Shown: one piece after another, positions 46,625 through 54,945 of the stretch
Numbering within the stretch: the stretch's first letter is position 1
How the letters are laid out: each line of letters begins with the position of its first letter
Position numbers and translations under genes: made by a program
Assembly (NCBI RefSeq): GCF_018402695.1
Contig: NZ_JAGYIM010000019.1
Location: 248,001 to 312,000 of the forward strand
Direction: 5' to 3'
From: Arsukibacterium sp.
GTDB lineage: Bacteria > Pseudomonadota > Gammaproteobacteria > Enterobacterales > Alteromonadaceae
Length of the DNA stretch: 64,000 nucleotides
The notes under the pieces: model-generated
What the model was told of the DNA's origin: nothing
Databases searched by the model: none
Seen by the model: the letters and a program-made list of their open reading frames with translations, nothing else

Positions 46625-47335
46625 ATGAACAAGTACGATAAATTTTATCCGACTGTCTTTATCTTATTATTTTTTATCAGTAATCTGAGTTGGGCCAACG
46701 TATCAGACGTCGCCCAATATAGCCCGCAGCAATTGACTGAAATGACACAAAAATGGCTACAGCAAGAACTTAATATCAGCAGCAACAGCGCTACTCAAAT
46801 AGAGGTGGTGCCACTGGACAATCGCATCGGTAATAAACAATGTGCTGACGCGCCTGAATTTAGCCGGCCACAACACAAAAATTCCCGCCAGTTTACCGTC
46901 AGTATCCGATGCAATCAGCCCGGGCCGTGGCAACTTTATATCCCGGTTAAAGTGACTGAAATGGTTGAGACCGTCACGGTGCGCCAAAATATTGCTACAG
47001 GTACGGTGATCACAGCCGATATGCTACAGACAGAAGATAAAGAGCGGCGCTTTGTCCGCGGTAATCTGGTTAGCGATCCGCGTCAGATAGTTGGCGCCAG
47101 AAGTAAAAGAGCAATGAACAACGGCCAACTAATTACAATGCAGGATCTTTGTCTTGTCTGCCGCGGGGATGTTGTTACAATACTGATTGACAACAGTGGC
47201 CTTAGTGTATCGGCCAGTGGTATCGCAGAACAGGATGGCACACTTGGCGATACCATATCGGTACAAAATCAACAGTCTGGCCGGACAATTCAGACAGAAG
47301 TGGTTGCTGTTAATCAGGTAAGAGTAAAATTTTAA
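46625..47335 (+). CDS. flgA: FlgA, P-ring assembly chaperone
   Basis: This 236-residue periplasmic protein has an N-terminal signal peptide (FYPTVFILLFFISNLSWA, cleavage after about residue 25). The C-terminal SAF-like domain has RQNIATGTVITADMLQTED and GARSKRAMNNGQLITMQDL, typical of FlgA. It assists FlgI ring formation. It is oriented away from cheV and followed by flgM-flgN. The ATG is about 140 bases after the predicted -24/-12 start. Confidence 0.94.
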   Translation: MNKYDKFYPTVFILLFFISNLSWANVSDVAQYSPQQLTEMTQKWLQQELNISSNSATQIEVVPLDNRIGNKQCADAPEFSRPQHKNSRQFTVSIRCNQPGPWQLYIPVKVTEMVETVTVRQNIATGTVITADMLQTEDKERRFVRGNLVSDPRQIVGARSKRAMNNGQLITMQDLCLVCRGDVVTILIDNSGLSVSASGIAEQDGTLGDTISVQNQQSGRTIQTEVVAVNQVRVKF

Positions 47336-47344
47336 AAAATAAAT

Positions 47345-47371
47345 TAAAGTTTTTTAAAGCTCAGCCGTTAA
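47345..47371 (+). promoter_or_regulatory. sigma28 (FliA) promoter of flgMN
   Basis: TAAAGTTT-N11-GCCGTTAA, perfect -35 and seven of eight in the -10, 41 bases before the flgM ATG. This makes flgM part of the FliA regulon it controls (negative feedback). Confidence 0.85.
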
Positions 47372-47412
47372 CCTGAACATAGGGAACTGGTTTAAGGTAA
47401 AGAGGTTCTATC

Positions 47413-47745
47413 ATGGCGATAAATATCAATAACCTGCAGAATACGTCTCAGGTAAAGAATGACAAAGTTGATCAGACTTCACAGCGGCAGCAAGCCGCTG
47501 TGCAGCAAAATGCAACGCAACAGGCAACCCAGCAAGGTGCAGCACAGCGCCAGGACTCGGTATCGATAACACCACAGGCTAAGCAATTTACTAAATTGCA
47601 GGAAAAGGCCAATGCTGCCAGTGGCATCGATCAGGAGAAGGTTGATAAAATCAAGCAGGCCATTGCCGAAGGCAAGTACAAGGTAAATGTTGAGCAACTT
47701 GCCCGGCGGATTATGCAATTCGAAGGTGATTTGTTTAATAAATAA
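47413..47745 (+). CDS. flgM: FlgM, anti-sigma28 factor
   Basis: This 110-residue protein has a Gln-rich, disordered N-terminus. The C-terminal FliA-binding helices include DSVSITPQAKQFTKLQEKA and VDKIKQAIAEGKYKVNVEQL, the FlgM signature, ending ARRIMQFEGDLF. FlgM holds FliA inactive until it is exported through the completed hook. It overlaps flgN by one base (TAATG) and has its own FliA promoter. Confidence 0.95.
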   Translation: MAININNLQNTSQVKNDKVDQTSQRQQAAVQQNATQQATQQGAAQRQDSVSITPQAKQFTKLQEKANAASGIDQEKVDKIKQAIAEGKYKVNVEQLARRIMQFEGDLFNK

Positions 47746-48179
47746 TGAACAGCCAATTTGAACCTCTGAGCTCCCTGCTACAACAACAGCAAACGCAATT
47801 GGACGCGTTGCTGTTGTTATTACGGCAAGAACTTGCCGCCCTCGCCGCCCGCGATATCGATAGCCTTAACGCTAATACAGTACAGAAACAAACCTTGCTC
47901 GCTGAGATCCAAGCCACCGATAGCCGCATTGCTGCAAATGAACTGCTGCAAACCGCCAGAGAGCAACCCTGGTTCACCCAGCAGGTTGCTACGTTAGAAC
48001 ACCTACTCGCTGACTGTAAACAGCAAAATGATGTCAATCAGCTAACGCTGGAGCAAAGCCAGCTGACACTGCAACGCCTGAAAACAGAGTTATTGTCAGC
48101 AAGAGGAAAGTCTGGCTTAACCTACACCAATAAAGGTAAACCCACCGTTGACAACATGGGTAAAGGCATCAAAGCCTGA
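47745..48179 (+). CDS. flgN: FlgN, export chaperone for FlgK and FlgL
   Basis: This 144-residue, helical Gln/Leu-rich protein is a FlgN-family chaperone. It contains LLQQQQTQLDALLLLLRQEL and a conserved C-terminal helix, followed by GKSGLTYTNKGKPTV. Directly after flgM in the FliA operon, it fits the standard flgMN arrangement. It converges on flgP with 30 bases between the stops; no strong terminator was seen there. Confidence 0.88.
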   Translation: MNSQFEPLSSLLQQQQTQLDALLLLLRQELAALAARDIDSLNANTVQKQTLLAEIQATDSRIAANELLQTAREQPWFTQQVATLEHLLADCKQQNDVNQLTLEQSQLTLQRLKTELLSARGKSGLTYTNKGKPTVDNMGKGIKA

Positions 48180-48209
48180 TACTACTGCCGGACTGCGGAT
48201 CTGAAATCG

Positions 48210-48674
48210 TTAATAATAGTGAATGCTTTTTATAGTCTGACGTGGATAGACGTTTTGATACAAATGATACACCTGCTCAAAATCAAGCTCTAACTCAGTA
48301 ATATAAGCATCATCCAGCGCATAAGTTTTTACGACCCTTGCGCCACGAATTACCCCTTGCACCGACGTCCCAAACTGATCATTGCCGGCCACCATAGACC
48401 TGACACTATTGCTACTGTCAATTCTTTGACCATATACCTGCTCAGCAAGCTCGCGATAAGCTTCCAGCTTAGACGCCCGCATAGCCAGTAAAATCCGCTG
48501 ACTGTCAGACTCACCCGGCTGCAACGAAATAGGCGCCATACCAACAGCATGTAGCAGAGGAAAGGCGTCGGGCTTAACCGGTGTATACTCAATATGCTTA
48601 TCAAAAATCTGGCTGCAACTGCTTAACATCAGGGCAGATAGTGCAGAAAATGTGATAAAGGCTATTTTCTTCAT
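48210..48674 (-). CDS. flgP: FlgP, LPP20-family outer-membrane flagellar lipoprotein
   Basis: This 154-residue lipoprotein has a signal peptide with the lipobox LMLSSC (Cys at residue 20). It then has the LPP20-type domain with ILLAMRASKLEAYRELAEQVYG and VVKTYALDDAYITELELDFEQVY. In Vibrio, FlgP forms an outer-membrane disk (basal disk/H-T ring region) together with FlgO and FlgT. Here it stands alone on the minus strand behind a -24/-12 promoter, divergent from flgT. Confidence 0.9.
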   Translation of the reverse strand: MKKIAFITFSALSALMLSSCSQIFDKHIEYTPVKPDAFPLLHAVGMAPISLQPGESDSQRILLAMRASKLEAYRELAEQVYGQRIDSSNSVRSMVAGNDQFGTSVQGVIRGARVVKTYALDDAYITELELDFEQVYHLYQNVYPRQTIKSIHYY

Positions 48675-48734
48675 AAGGCATCCGTAGTCAGGGTATATCC
48701 TGAATTATTGCTATCGATTCTACTGGCTTCTAAA

Positions 48735-48749
48735 GCAAATTCTGCGCCA
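48735..48749 (-). promoter_or_regulatory. sigma54 (-24/-12) promoter of flgP
   Basis: TGGCGC-AGAAT-TTGC on the minus strand with correct GG/GC spacing, about 60 bases upstream of the flgP ATG. It is divergent from the flgT promoter 77 bases away. Confidence 0.75.
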
Positions 48750-48825
48750 CCTTCCCGTTGGCAGGGTTAAATGCAGTTAAAAACGCCCCGGTATGCCGCT
48801 GCTGCCATGGGTCACGGTTTAACAA

Positions 48826-48840
48826 AGGCACAGTTTTTGC
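48826..48840 (+). promoter_or_regulatory. sigma54 (-24/-12) promoter of flgT
   Basis: AGGCAC-AGTTT-TTGC with correct spacing. Transcription would begin near 48852. That start supports translation from the ATG at 48886 rather than the one at 48853. Confidence 0.7.
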
Positions 48841-48885
48841 TTTAACTAAGAAATGAAGATAATTGCAACGCAATATTGGCCCTCT

Positions 48886-50019
48886 ATGAAATTACGATAT
48901 TTGATCAGTTCTTGCTGCGCTTTATTGCTTAGTGCACCTTTAAGTGCCAACTGGTATGAAATGACAGGGCAGGCACCAATAGAGCAAGGCGATATTGGCA
49001 AAGCTAAGCAAGCCGCCATTTCTGATGCTCTTGAAAGGGCCGCTTTATTTGCCGGGGTAAGGGTAACCAGCCAGCAACAGTTGGTAGCCGGGGTTATGCA
49101 GCAGCATCAGCTGACGCTGGACAGTAGCTCAGAAATTCGTGAGATACGCCTGCTAAATGAACACTACAACAACGACATGGTAACCGTTACGCTGCAGGCC
49201 GAAATTTTGCTGCAACAACAAAGTTGTGATGGCGCTGAGCAGAAAAAACCGCTGTTACTGGCCCAGGTTGCCCTTGGCGCCCGCCAGGATGCCGTTTATG
49301 GTCAGTTGTTTGCACTGGATAAAAATATAACGGCACAACTGTCGCGCCATATGCAGGATTACAGTCCTGCACTGTTTGTAACCACTCTTGATTACAGCAT
49401 ACAACCGGCTGCAATGAGCAACAAAGTGAATCGGCAGTTCTTCTCGGACGGCCAGCAATTTGTTTTGTTGACCAACATAAGTGACTTATCACTAGGTAAA
49501 AAAATCAGCCGTTTCTGGCAGGACGACCGTTATCAACGCTACTTTGCGCTGGATGTGTCACTTTTTGATTTGTTCAACAACCAGATTATATATCAGCAAC
49601 AATACCGCACACAGGCAGACTGGCAGGCTGAAACCGCCATTGCGGGCAGCCATAGCCAGCAGTTCTGGCAACAGCCCTATGGTCAGAAAATTGATACTGT
49701 ATTAAAAGCGGTCGCTAAAGATCTGCAGCAGCAAACCCAGTGCCAGGGATTACTGGCGCAAGTTAGCCATATCGACCAACATCAACTGGCGATCGATAAG
49801 GGCAGCCGGCAGGGGCTGAAGGCCGGTGACAGCATCACCGTGATGCAGATTCAACGTTTTGCTGGCAAAGATGGTCTGGAAAAGCTGCATAAAAGCCCGA
49901 TCAACCTGAAGCTTACCGACGTTAGCACCGACACTGCCTGGGCCAGCGCCAGCACCCCGACTCTGCTAAGCCACTTACAAATTGGTGATTTGATTAGTAT
50001 CGGTAACCCAGGTCTTTAG
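48886..50019 (+). CDS. flgT: FlgT, flagellar H-ring/assembly protein
   Basis: This precursor of about 377 residues has a signal peptide MKLRYLISSCCALLLSAPLSA and then the FlgT N-terminal block ANWYEMTGQAPIEQGDIGKA. The latter part includes HQLAIDKGSRQGLKAGDSITV, a C-terminal beta-barrel-like domain. In Vibrio FlgT forms the H ring around the LP ring and is needed for stator placement. The ATG at 48886 is preferred because of the signal peptide and the predicted transcript start; another ATG lies at 48853. No strong Shine-Dalgarno precedes either. Confidence 0.88.
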   Translation: MKLRYLISSCCALLLSAPLSANWYEMTGQAPIEQGDIGKAKQAAISDALERAALFAGVRVTSQQQLVAGVMQQHQLTLDSSSEIREIRLLNEHYNNDMVTVTLQAEILLQQQSCDGAEQKKPLLLAQVALGARQDAVYGQLFALDKNITAQLSRHMQDYSPALFVTTLDYSIQPAAMSNKVNRQFFSDGQQFVLLTNISDLSLGKKISRFWQDDRYQRYFALDVSLFDLFNNQIIYQQQYRTQADWQAETAIAGSHSQQFWQQPYGQKIDTVLKAVAKDLQQQTQCQGLLAQVSHIDQHQLAIDKGSRQGLKAGDSITVMQIQRFAGKDGLEKLHKSPINLKLTDVSTDTAWASASTPTLLSHLQIGDLISIGNPGL

Positions 50020-50055
50020 GTTGTTTGGTGTACGTCCAGATTGAGATGCCGAAGA

Positions 50056-50130
50056 TGGCTGCCCCAGCAGGAATCGAACCTGCAACTGCCCCTTAGGAGG
50101 GGGCCGTTATATCCATTTAACTATAGGGCA
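50056..50130 (-). tRNA. tRNA-Arg (anticodon CCT)
   Basis: The minus strand folds as a cloverleaf: acceptor TGCCCTA pairs with TGGGGCA, followed by discriminator G and an encoded CCA (50056-50058). The D arm is AGTTAAATGGATATAAC, the anticodon stem is GCCCC/GGGGC with loop CTCCTAA (anticodon CCT, codon AGG), and the T arm is GCAGG-TTCGATT-CCTGC. It lies between flgT and the flgO genes on the opposite strand from flgT, apparently alone. Confidence 0.93.
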
Positions 50131-50275
50131 AGTAGGTGGTAATTCAACGGGCAAAAGTCTAACAGAATAAGCGGCTTAAGTGAATGGTATCTTTGGCCCA
50201 TGCATAAACAGTTGACGACGCCCTCACCAAAAATAAGACTAATGTTTTTCCCTGCGAAAGCTGAGCGGGATTTCG

Positions 50276-50932
50276 CTACCAACCATGCTGATCACTATCT
50301 AACACAAACTGCGGAATAAACTGGCTGGCGCTGGCCAGTATAGTTTTGTTTTTTAAATGCATAATCCGCACATTTACCTGGGCACCGCGTTGGTTTTGTT
50401 GCACGGTGCCACTGAGGATGTAATCTATTTGCTGATTGGCTGCTACCTGACCGGCCCGATTGCTGAATACCGCATCACCTTGTGCAGTAAGTTTAATACC
50501 ACCCGTCAGTTTATGATCGACCATAGTGATGCCATAACGTGGCATTTGCTGTAAAAAGCGCTCTGCCAGGGCATTGCCGAGCGGGTGCAGATTATTCCGT
50601 GACGGGGTTAACTCAGCAAAGCCTGCGACAGCAAGCCGGTAATCAGCAGCCGGCGCCGCACTATTTTGGTAAAGCTGCATAGCTAACTCAGCGACATAGT
50701 CGTCCAGTTGTTTATGGCTGGCGTAGAACCCGCCGCTTGCAGGATAGGCTGTCAACTGATAGTCAGGCGCTGTTTGCTCAGTGCGAGCGCCAGGTTCGGT
50801 AATAATGTAGGGCGTGTCTGTAGTGAGTTGTGGGTTATGCGAGTCGTCATTCTGACTGAGGGGTAACACGCTGCAGCCGCTTATTAACAGCGCCGCGCAG
50901 CTAAAGGTGATGAGAATACTTTTTTTTATCAT
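50276..50932 (-). CDS. flgO: FlgO, flagellar outer-membrane lipoprotein (paralogue 1)
   Basis: This 218-residue lipoprotein has a signal peptide ending LLISGC (Cys near 20), a disordered linker, then a FlgO domain with DDYVAELAMQLYQN, NALAERFLQQMPRYGITMVDH and IDYILSGTVQQNQRGAQVNVRIMHLKNKT. FlgO works with FlgP in outer-membrane flagellar structures of Vibrio. It follows paralogue 2 with a gap containing a 12-bp hairpin just before its start. Symbol is assigned to this copy; any of the three may be the orthologue. Confidence 0.8.
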   Translation of the reverse strand: MIKKSILITFSCAALLISGCSVLPLSQNDDSHNPQLTTDTPYIITEPGARTEQTAPDYQLTAYPASGGFYASHKQLDDYVAELAMQLYQNSAAPAADYRLAVAGFAELTPSRNNLHPLGNALAERFLQQMPRYGITMVDHKLTGGIKLTAQGDAVFSNRAGQVAANQQIDYILSGTVQQNQRGAQVNVRIMHLKNKTILASASQFIPQFVLDSDQHGW

Positions 50933-50940
50933 GATATGCC

Positions 50941-50971
50941 CGATATACTGAACGTCTGTTTCAGTATATCG
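50941..50971 (-). other. 12-bp hairpin immediately upstream of flgO paralogue 1
   Basis: The arms CGATATACTGAA (50941-50952) and TTCAGTATATCG (50960-50971) are perfectly complementary with a 7-base loop. It ends only 8 bases before the ATG at 50932 and has no U tract. It could be a translational control element at the ribosome site, a processing site, or a weak terminator for paralogue 2. Confidence 0.6.
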
Positions 50972-51026
50972 GCGAGATATAGGGTTTCTTTAGCCACAGT
51001 CTGTAATCTGAACGACTTTATTATGA

Positions 51027-51674
51027 CTATTTAATTCGCATCACCTGTTCACCCTGACGGGAAATTACCGCCTGGACAATGTGCCGCGGTATAAAAGTGC
51101 GGGCCGCGGAAACTACCCGCTTATTGTCAATTTGTACCAGACGGGCATTAACTAATACGCCCTGCTGATGGGTAGTAAGTGTGCCTGTCACCACATAACG
51201 AATCGCCACCTCATCTGACAGCTCTTCATAGTTGCGGCTTAAGACAAAGTCCCCGGTTTCGGTTACCCGGATATAATCCGTCACTTTATAGTCCAGCACC
51301 GGCACCCCGAATTTATGTAAGTCGTAAATCATCGCTTCGCTTAAATGATTACTAAATACCGACCCCTGGTCGAGGGCTGAGTCGACATAACTGAAGTCTG
51401 TTACGCCAATCTGACTGTCACTATCCAGACTGTGCTGCAACGCCATTAATTCATGGGCCAGGTTGCGTACATAGTCATTAACCGTTAACAAGGGCAAACC
51501 AGCAGAACTTTGCGCATCGTTGCCGGCCGGTGAGACAAAGCTTGGCAGCTTGGCGATGCGTTGCGAGCGATTGTCCGGAGTATCACCACTTTGGCCGGTA
51601 ACAGTGACACTGCGTTCCGGCACTGCACAGCCGCTGAGCGCTGTCAGTATTGTGAATGTTGCTAGCCGTTTCAT
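51027..51674 (-). CDS. FlgO-family lipoprotein (paralogue 2)
   Basis: This protein of about 215 residues starts at 51674 (MKRLATFTILTALSGC, lipobox LSGC). It has the FlgO domain: VNDYVRNLAHELMALQHSL, NHLSEAMIYDLHKFGVPVLDYKVTDYI and YVVTGTLTTHQQGVLVNARLVQI. Parallel motifs in the other two copies show descent from one ancestor. It overlaps paralogue 3 by four bases (ATGA) and is expected to be transcribed from 52336. Confidence 0.82.
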   Translation of the reverse strand: MKRLATFTILTALSGCAVPERSVTVTGQSGDTPDNRSQRIAKLPSFVSPAGNDAQSSAGLPLLTVNDYVRNLAHELMALQHSLDSDSQIGVTDFSYVDSALDQGSVFSNHLSEAMIYDLHKFGVPVLDYKVTDYIRVTETGDFVLSRNYEELSDEVAIRYVVTGTLTTHQQGVLVNARLVQIDNKRVVSAARTFIPRHIVQAVISRQGEQVMRIK

Positions 51675-52292
51675 TGATTTTCTCCTGCCGGGCTTTGCCG
51701 GTAAAACATGGCACCACGTTTGTTGACCTGCTGTGTGCTCCATAACACGTTTGCCGGTATGTAATCTGTCACGGCCGCCAAAACTTGTTTAGATGGAATA
51801 TGGATTAGACGGGCATTTACAATCACCGCATCCTGTTGCAGGGTATAAGTACCGGTAAGCAGCGTATTGGCTTCGCCTTTGCTGTTAATGTCGCTAAGTT
51901 GCCGGCTTAACGCCTGCTCATAGTCTTCAGCCAGCATAACCTCATTGCTCAATCGGTATTCGTAAACGGCATAACCAAATTGACGGCTGTGAGCAAGCAT
52001 ACTCTCACTAAGCTGATTGGCAAAGTCGCGCTGCTCAGTGTTAGCGTCGCGCAAATGCAGAGCCGTCGCAGGCAAAAAACTACTAACGGCAATTTGCGGC
52101 CGGGTTAGCCAAAGCGGACTGTCGTCTAACTGGGCAAAGAGTTGCCGGGCTAAACGCTCTGTGTAAAACCCCAGCGGCTGCGGGCTCAGTTCAGATACCG
52201 TTGCTTGTTGCTGCCGGTGCCACCGGGCGTGCACAACCGGCCAGCACCGCACCTGTCAGCAAGCCAATTGCTGCAAACCATAGCCACTTCAT
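51671..52292 (-). CDS. FlgO-family lipoprotein (paralogue 3, one frame break near 52215)
   Basis: Starting at the ATG 52292 (GAGG 6 bases upstream), the protein has a lipoprotein signal MKWLWFAAIGLLTGAVLAGC. The frame then stops after about 27 residues. A second frame carries on with ATVSELSPQPLGFY and a FlgO domain (FANQLSESMLAHSRQFGYAVYEYRL, TLLTGTYTLQQDAVIVNARLIHI). Removing one base in the CAACAAGC region near 52215 joins them to about 206 residues. Without the repair the product would lack its signal. First gene of a three-paralogue operon. Confidence 0.72.
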
Positions 52293-52335
52293 ATATACCT
52301 CTTTTCAAGCCTGAACGCTTTTGGCTATAGCAAAA

Positions 52336-52350
52336 GCAAGATCCAGGCCA
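52336..52350 (-). promoter_or_regulatory. sigma54 (-24/-12) promoter of the three FlgO genes
   Basis: TGGCCT-GGATC-TTGC on the minus strand, correct spacing, 44 bases before the ATG of paralogue 3. It overlaps a GCTTTTG/CAAAAGC inverted repeat (52317-52337) that may belong to the thyA 3' end. Confidence 0.75.
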
Positions 52351-52373
52351 GAAAATCATAGGTAATGTTGTCA

Positions 52374-53207
52374 TTAAATCGCCACTGGCGCTTTAATATG
52401 GGGATGAGCCTGATAGTTCTCTAAAGTAAAATCAGTAATGCTAAAACCAAAGATATCTTTAATCTCCGGATTCAGCCGCATGGTTGGCATTGGATAAGGC
52501 TCGCGGGCCAGCTGCGTATTCACTTGATCCAGATGATTTAAATACAGATGGGCATCACCAAAAGTATGAACAAAATCGCCGGGTTGAAGATCACAGACCT
52601 GCGCTACCATCATGGTCAGTAAGGCGTAACTGGCAATATTGAAGGGTACACCAAGGAAAATATCAGCACTGCGCTGATAAAGCTGACATGACAGACGGCC
52701 ATCATTAACATAGAACTGAAATAAAGTATGGCATGGCGGCAACGCCTGTTTACCCATAGCGGCATTTTCTTTCGGTGAGTAACGGGTATCGGGCAATACG
52801 GCCGGGTTCCAGGCGCTGACAATTAAGCGGCGTGAGTCAGGCGTGCGTTTAATATCATTGATTAGCTGGCTTATCTGGTCAATAACCTGGCCGTCATGGC
52901 TGGCCCAGCTGCGCCACTGCGCACCGTACACCGGGCCCAGTTCCCCACTGTCAGTCGCCCACTCGTTCCAGATGGACACGCCGTTGTCCTGCAAATAACC
53001 AATGTTAGTTTCACCTTTTAAAAACCATAGCAACTCATGAATAATCGAGCGTAAATGGCATTTTTTGGTGGTAATAAGCGGAAAGCCCTGCTGTAAATCA
53101 AAACGCATCTGGTAACCAAACATGCTAATAGTGCCGGTGCCGGTGCGGTCTGTTTTTTTATGGCCGTGCTCCAGCACATGACGCATTAAATCAAGATATT
53201 GTTTCAT
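52374..53207 (-). CDS. thyA: Thymidylate synthase
   Basis: This 277-residue enzyme converts dUMP to dTMP using methylene-THF. The catalytic Cys is in [12 protein letters not shown]. The folate and nucleotide segments ([29 protein letters not shown]) are conserved. It overlaps lgt by four bases. The gene order rppH-ptsP-lgt-thyA is as in E. coli except for an inserted permease gene. Confidence 0.97.
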   Translation of the reverse strand: MKQYLDLMRHVLEHGHKKTDRTGTGTISMFGYQMRFDLQQGFPLITTKKCHLRSIIHELLWFLKGETNIGYLQDNGVSIWNEWATDSGELGPVYGAQWRSWASHDGQVIDQISQLINDIKRTPDSRRLIVSAWNPAVLPDTRYSPKENAAMGKQALPPCHTLFQFYVNDGRLSCQLYQRSADIFLGVPFNIASYALLTMMVAQVCDLQPGDFVHTFGDAHLYLNHLDQVNTQLAREPYPMPTMRLNPEIKDIFGFSITDFTLENYQAHPHIKAPVAI

Positions 53208-54034
53208 TTTGCTCCTCGCGCCGGTACTGCTGGTTTGCTATTAACGTAAATTATCAGGCCGAGGCCCGCTGCGATCATCGGCAGACACAGCCATTGGCCC
53301 ATCGTCATACTGGCTGATAGTACGCCAAGATGAGCGTCTGGCTGGCGGAAGAACTCGACAAAAAAACGAAACACACCATAACCCAACAGGAATACACCAC
53401 CCAATGTCCCGGTAGCCGGCTGGAAGCGCCGCACCAGCATAATAATAATAAACAGTAAAATGCCTTCCAGTGCCACATGATATAACTGCGAAGGATGACG
53501 GGGCACGTCACCGCCATTGGGAAAGATCATTGCCCACGGTACATCAGTAGTGCGGCCCCATAATTCGCCATTAATAAAATTGCCCAACCTGCCGGCAGCC
53601 AGCCCCAGAGGAATCAACGGGACAACAAAATCGCCAAGTTCCAGGTAAGACTTTCGGTACTTTTTAGCGAACCAGGCCATGGCCGCCAATACACCCAGTA
53701 AGCCGCCATGAAATGACATGCCGCCCTGCCAGGTCTTAAACAAGTAGAGCGGCTCTGCCACTAATTGCTCGAAGTTGTAAAAAAATACATAGCCCAGCCG
53801 GCCACCAACAATGACCCCGAGAAAACCGAAAAACAACAAGTCACTGACTTGCTCTTTCGTCCAGCCCGAGCCTGGCTTAGCAGCAGCCCGACTGGCTAGC
53901 CAGTAGGCAAGGCCAAATGCCACTGCATACATAACGCCGTACCAGTGGATATTTAATGGCCCATAACCAAACAACGGGCCTATTGAGACCAGTACCGGGT
54001 CAATATCAGGAAACTCGAGGTAGGAACTTGTCAT
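53204..54034 (-). CDS. lgt: Prolipoprotein diacylglyceryl transferase
   Basis: This 276-residue, seven-TM enzyme attaches diacylglycerol to the lipobox Cys of prolipoproteins. Motifs include [10 protein letters not shown] near the start, the Lgt signature [15 protein letters not shown] with its conserved Arg, and [12 protein letters not shown]. It serves the lipoproteins encoded nearby (FlgH, FlgP, FlgO family) as well as all others. It lies between the permease and thyA. Confidence 0.97.
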   Translation of the reverse strand: MTSSYLEFPDIDPVLVSIGPLFGYGPLNIHWYGVMYAVAFGLAYWLASRAAAKPGSGWTKEQVSDLLFFGFLGVIVGGRLGYVFFYNFEQLVAEPLYLFKTWQGGMSFHGGLLGVLAAMAWFAKKYRKSYLELGDFVVPLIPLGLAAGRLGNFINGELWGRTTDVPWAMIFPNGGDVPRHPSQLYHVALEGILLFIIIMLVRRFQPATGTLGGVFLLGYGVFRFFVEFFRQPDAHLGVLSASMTMGQWLCLPMIAAGLGLIIYVNSKPAVPARGAK

Positions 54035-54082
54035 TTTTATCCTTCAACACGTTAAAACCAGCCATTGTCATGGCTAAAAATA

Positions 54083-54889
54083 CTAACTAAAGACCATTCT
54101 GACGGCTACCAGCATCAGAAATACCCCAAATACCCGTTTAATGGTGAGTACGGGCAGACGCTGGGTCATTGCGGCTCCAAGCGTCGCGGTAAATACCGAC
54201 GTCGACACAATACCAGCCAGCGCAGGCAAATAAATATAACCAATAAACCCCTCGGTCAGTTGGTAGCGTTGCCAGCCGGCAATAACATACCCCAGGGTGC
54301 CAAGTACGGCAATAGCGATACCACTGGCGGCGGCACAGCCGATAGCCCGGCGCATATCGACAGAAAAGTAATTCAGTACCGGCACCACCAAAGCACCGCC
54401 ACCGATACCCAGCAAACCCGATATCGCACCTAACACCGCTGAAATAGCGCCAAGCACAGGCTTCGCCGGCAACAGCGCCCGCCCTATGATACTGCGTGAC
54501 CCCAGCATTCTCAGGGCCAGCAAAAATACAGCCACCCCGAAAATACCCCGTAACGTAGCGCCATTAATATGATGCGCTACCAGGCCAATTAAGCCGGCAC
54601 CAAGACCTGCACCCAGCATAACGGTGCCGGCCAGCGACCAGCTGACATTATTGCGTTTATGGTGCGCACGAATGGAAGAGCCGGAAGTGATAATAATCGA
54701 GGCCAGTGATGTGGCTACCGCAACCACCATAACGTTATCCAGACTAACCACGCCTAATGCTGGCAACAGTACTACCAATACCGGTACAATAACCAGACCA
54801 CCACCAATACCCAGTAAGCCCGCCAGAAAGCCAGCCAGGCAACCAATAAGCGCAGAGATCAGAAGTATTGTTAACAAAGGACATCTCAA
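54083..54889 (-). CDS. TauE/SafE-family sulfite/anion exporter
   Basis: This 268-residue protein has about eight transmembrane segments. The twin glycine-rich repeats LAGLLGIGGGLVIVPVL and LSGLLGIGGGALVVPVL are diagnostic. The substrate may be sulfite, sulfoacetate or another organic anion and cannot be read from sequence. It sits between ptsP and lgt, which are adjacent in E. coli. Confidence 0.88.
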   Translation of the reverse strand: MRCPLLTILLISALIGCLAGFLAGLLGIGGGLVIVPVLVVLLPALGVVSLDNVMVVAVATSLASIIITSGSSIRAHHKRNNVSWSLAGTVMLGAGLGAGLIGLVAHHINGATLRGIFGVAVFLLALRMLGSRSIIGRALLPAKPVLGAISAVLGAISGLLGIGGGALVVPVLNYFSVDMRRAIGCAAASGIAIAVLGTLGYVIAGWQRYQLTEGFIGYIYLPALAGIVSTSVFTATLGAAMTQRLPVLTIKRVFGVFLMLVAVRMVFS

Positions 54890-54945
54890 TATAAATACTG
54901 CGGTACAAGCCAGCTGCTTGCACCATTAAATAAGCTGAATAAGTT

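Noticed and set aside
50056-50130. tRNA-Arg as an integration site of a genomic island
   Set aside because: No integrase, no duplicated tRNA 3' end and no foreign genes are beside it.
52317-52337. GCTTTTG/CAAAAGC inverted repeat as the thyA terminator
   Set aside because: Only 7 bp, no following U tract, and it overlaps the flgO-operon sigma54 promoter; not called as a terminator.
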